A model generated the notes under the pieces. That model was not told where the DNA came from and did not search any database. It saw only the letters and a program-made list of their open reading frames with translations. 5,661 nucleotides of DNA from an uncultured Lachnospiraceae bacterium (GTDB lineage: Bacteria > Bacillota > Clostridia > Lachnospirales > Lachnospiraceae). Location: the NCBI GenBank assembly GCA_947591115.1, contig CANQCX010000128.1, positions 1 through 5,661 of the forward strand, given 5' to 3'. Shown here one piece after another: positions 5,390 to 5,661 of this stretch. Numbering within the stretch: the stretch's first letter is position 1; every line of letters starts with the position of its first letter. A program made the translations under genes and the position numbers.

Positions 5390-5647
5390 TTACCCAATTT
5401 TTTTCTTCATTTCTTTCTCATCAAGGTCTACAAGTATTATATCGGGTCCAATCCGGATTATTTTAGACCAGGGGATGCAAAATTCAAAATCTCTTCCGAA
5501 ACATCCCAGATATTTGCCCGGTCCGGGTATGATGATCGCGCAGATCCGCCCGCATTCCTTGTCAAAATCAATATCCCTGACATTTCCTAAGCATCTGCAG
5601 TCATTGACGTTGATGACTTCTTTATCGCATAAATCTGAAAAACGCAT
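5390..5647 (-). CDS. YlmC/YmxH family sporulation-associated PRC-barrel protein
   Basis: The product is 85 residues, the usual size of the YlmC/YmxH family: a single PRC-barrel-like beta fold. It begins MRFSDLCDKEVINV, typical of the family, carries GNVRDIDFD at 21-29 and IPWSKIIRIGPDIILVDL at 58-75, and ends in a short basic tail (KEMKKKIG). It has four or more cysteines in the first half (7, 17, 19, 32, 36), more than needed for the fold. The family occurs in spore-forming Firmicutes, often near sigG and nrdR; its molecular role is unclear. The ATG (5645-5647) has AGGGAGG seven bases upstream (5655-5661) at the very window edge. No clear hairpin terminator separates it from the nrdR promoter. 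Confidence 0.88.
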   Translation of the reverse strand: MRFSDLCDKEVINVNDCRCLGNVRDIDFDKECGRICAIIIPGPGKYLGCFGRDFEFCIPWSKIIRIGPDIILVDLDEKEMKKKIG

Positions 5648-5661
5648 AGAATAACCTCCCT

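Noticed and set aside
5374..5402. Short inverted repeat TGGG/CCCA near a T-run between ylmC and nrdR
   Set aside because: Only four pairs with an eight-base AT loop; too weak to be a terminator, and it overlaps the end of the YlmC-family gene.
5069..5590. Plus-strand open frame of 173 codons
   Set aside because: It runs antisense across nrdR, its promoter and the YlmC-family gene, which are all firmly identified on the other strand.
1..5661. CRISPR arrays, tRNA or rRNA genes, insertion sequences, riboswitches
   Set aside because: I looked for repeat-spacer periodicity, cloverleaf ends, transposase motifs and long leader structures, and saw none. The longest leader-like region (1908-2025) shows no recognised riboswitch core.

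Overview
All supported genes in this window lie on the minus strand, so biological reading order runs from the right edge (5661) to the left edge (1). The gene set suggests a Gram-positive Firmicute of the Clostridia, most like Lachnospiraceae. The reasons are the ylmC/ymxH-type sporulation-associated gene next to nrdR, a YqeG-family HAD phosphatase, strong GGAGG-type ribosome binding sites, an AzlCD amino-acid exporter, and cytoplasmic GH94/GH16 glucan enzymes. Genus-level placement is inference.

Right part (5661 to about 4668), housekeeping: a YlmC/YmxH-family PRC-barrel protein (5390-5647) is followed by nrdR (4844-5293). nrdR has a near-consensus promoter (TTGACA, 17 bases, TATACT) in the gap. 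Next comes an unrecognised 50-codon gene (4668-4820) with a good ribosome binding site.

Middle (4664 to 2987): a YqeG-type HAD phosphatase (4107-4646) is followed by the branched-chain amino-acid exporter pair azlC (3282-4019) and azlD (2987-3280), which are one base apart. The short yqeG-azlC gap holds a hairpin with a U-rich tail just ahead of the azlC ribosome binding site. It could be a terminator or an attenuator for the exporter genes.

Left part (2986 to 1), a beta-glucan module: a GH16 laminarinase-type endo-beta-1,3-glucanase (2086-2856) has no signal peptide, its own -10 element and a strong intrinsic terminator (2026-2057). It is followed by a GH94 glucoside phosphorylase (1-1907) whose C-terminus runs off the window. 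Together they suggest intracellular cutting of imported beta-glucan oligosaccharides and ATP-saving phosphorolysis of the products to glucose 1-phosphate. A 10-base motif (ATGAATCTGA) occurs exactly upstream of both genes, with a third 8/10 copy upstream of the GH94 gene, so the two units may share a regulator that is not encoded here.

No RNA genes, insertion sequences, CRISPR arrays or plus-strand genes are supported. No gene-free stretch exceeds 300 bases. I did not find a clear-cut new system. The observations most worth following are the shared motif, the azlC leader hairpin, the 50-residue small protein and the substrate of the GH94 enzyme.
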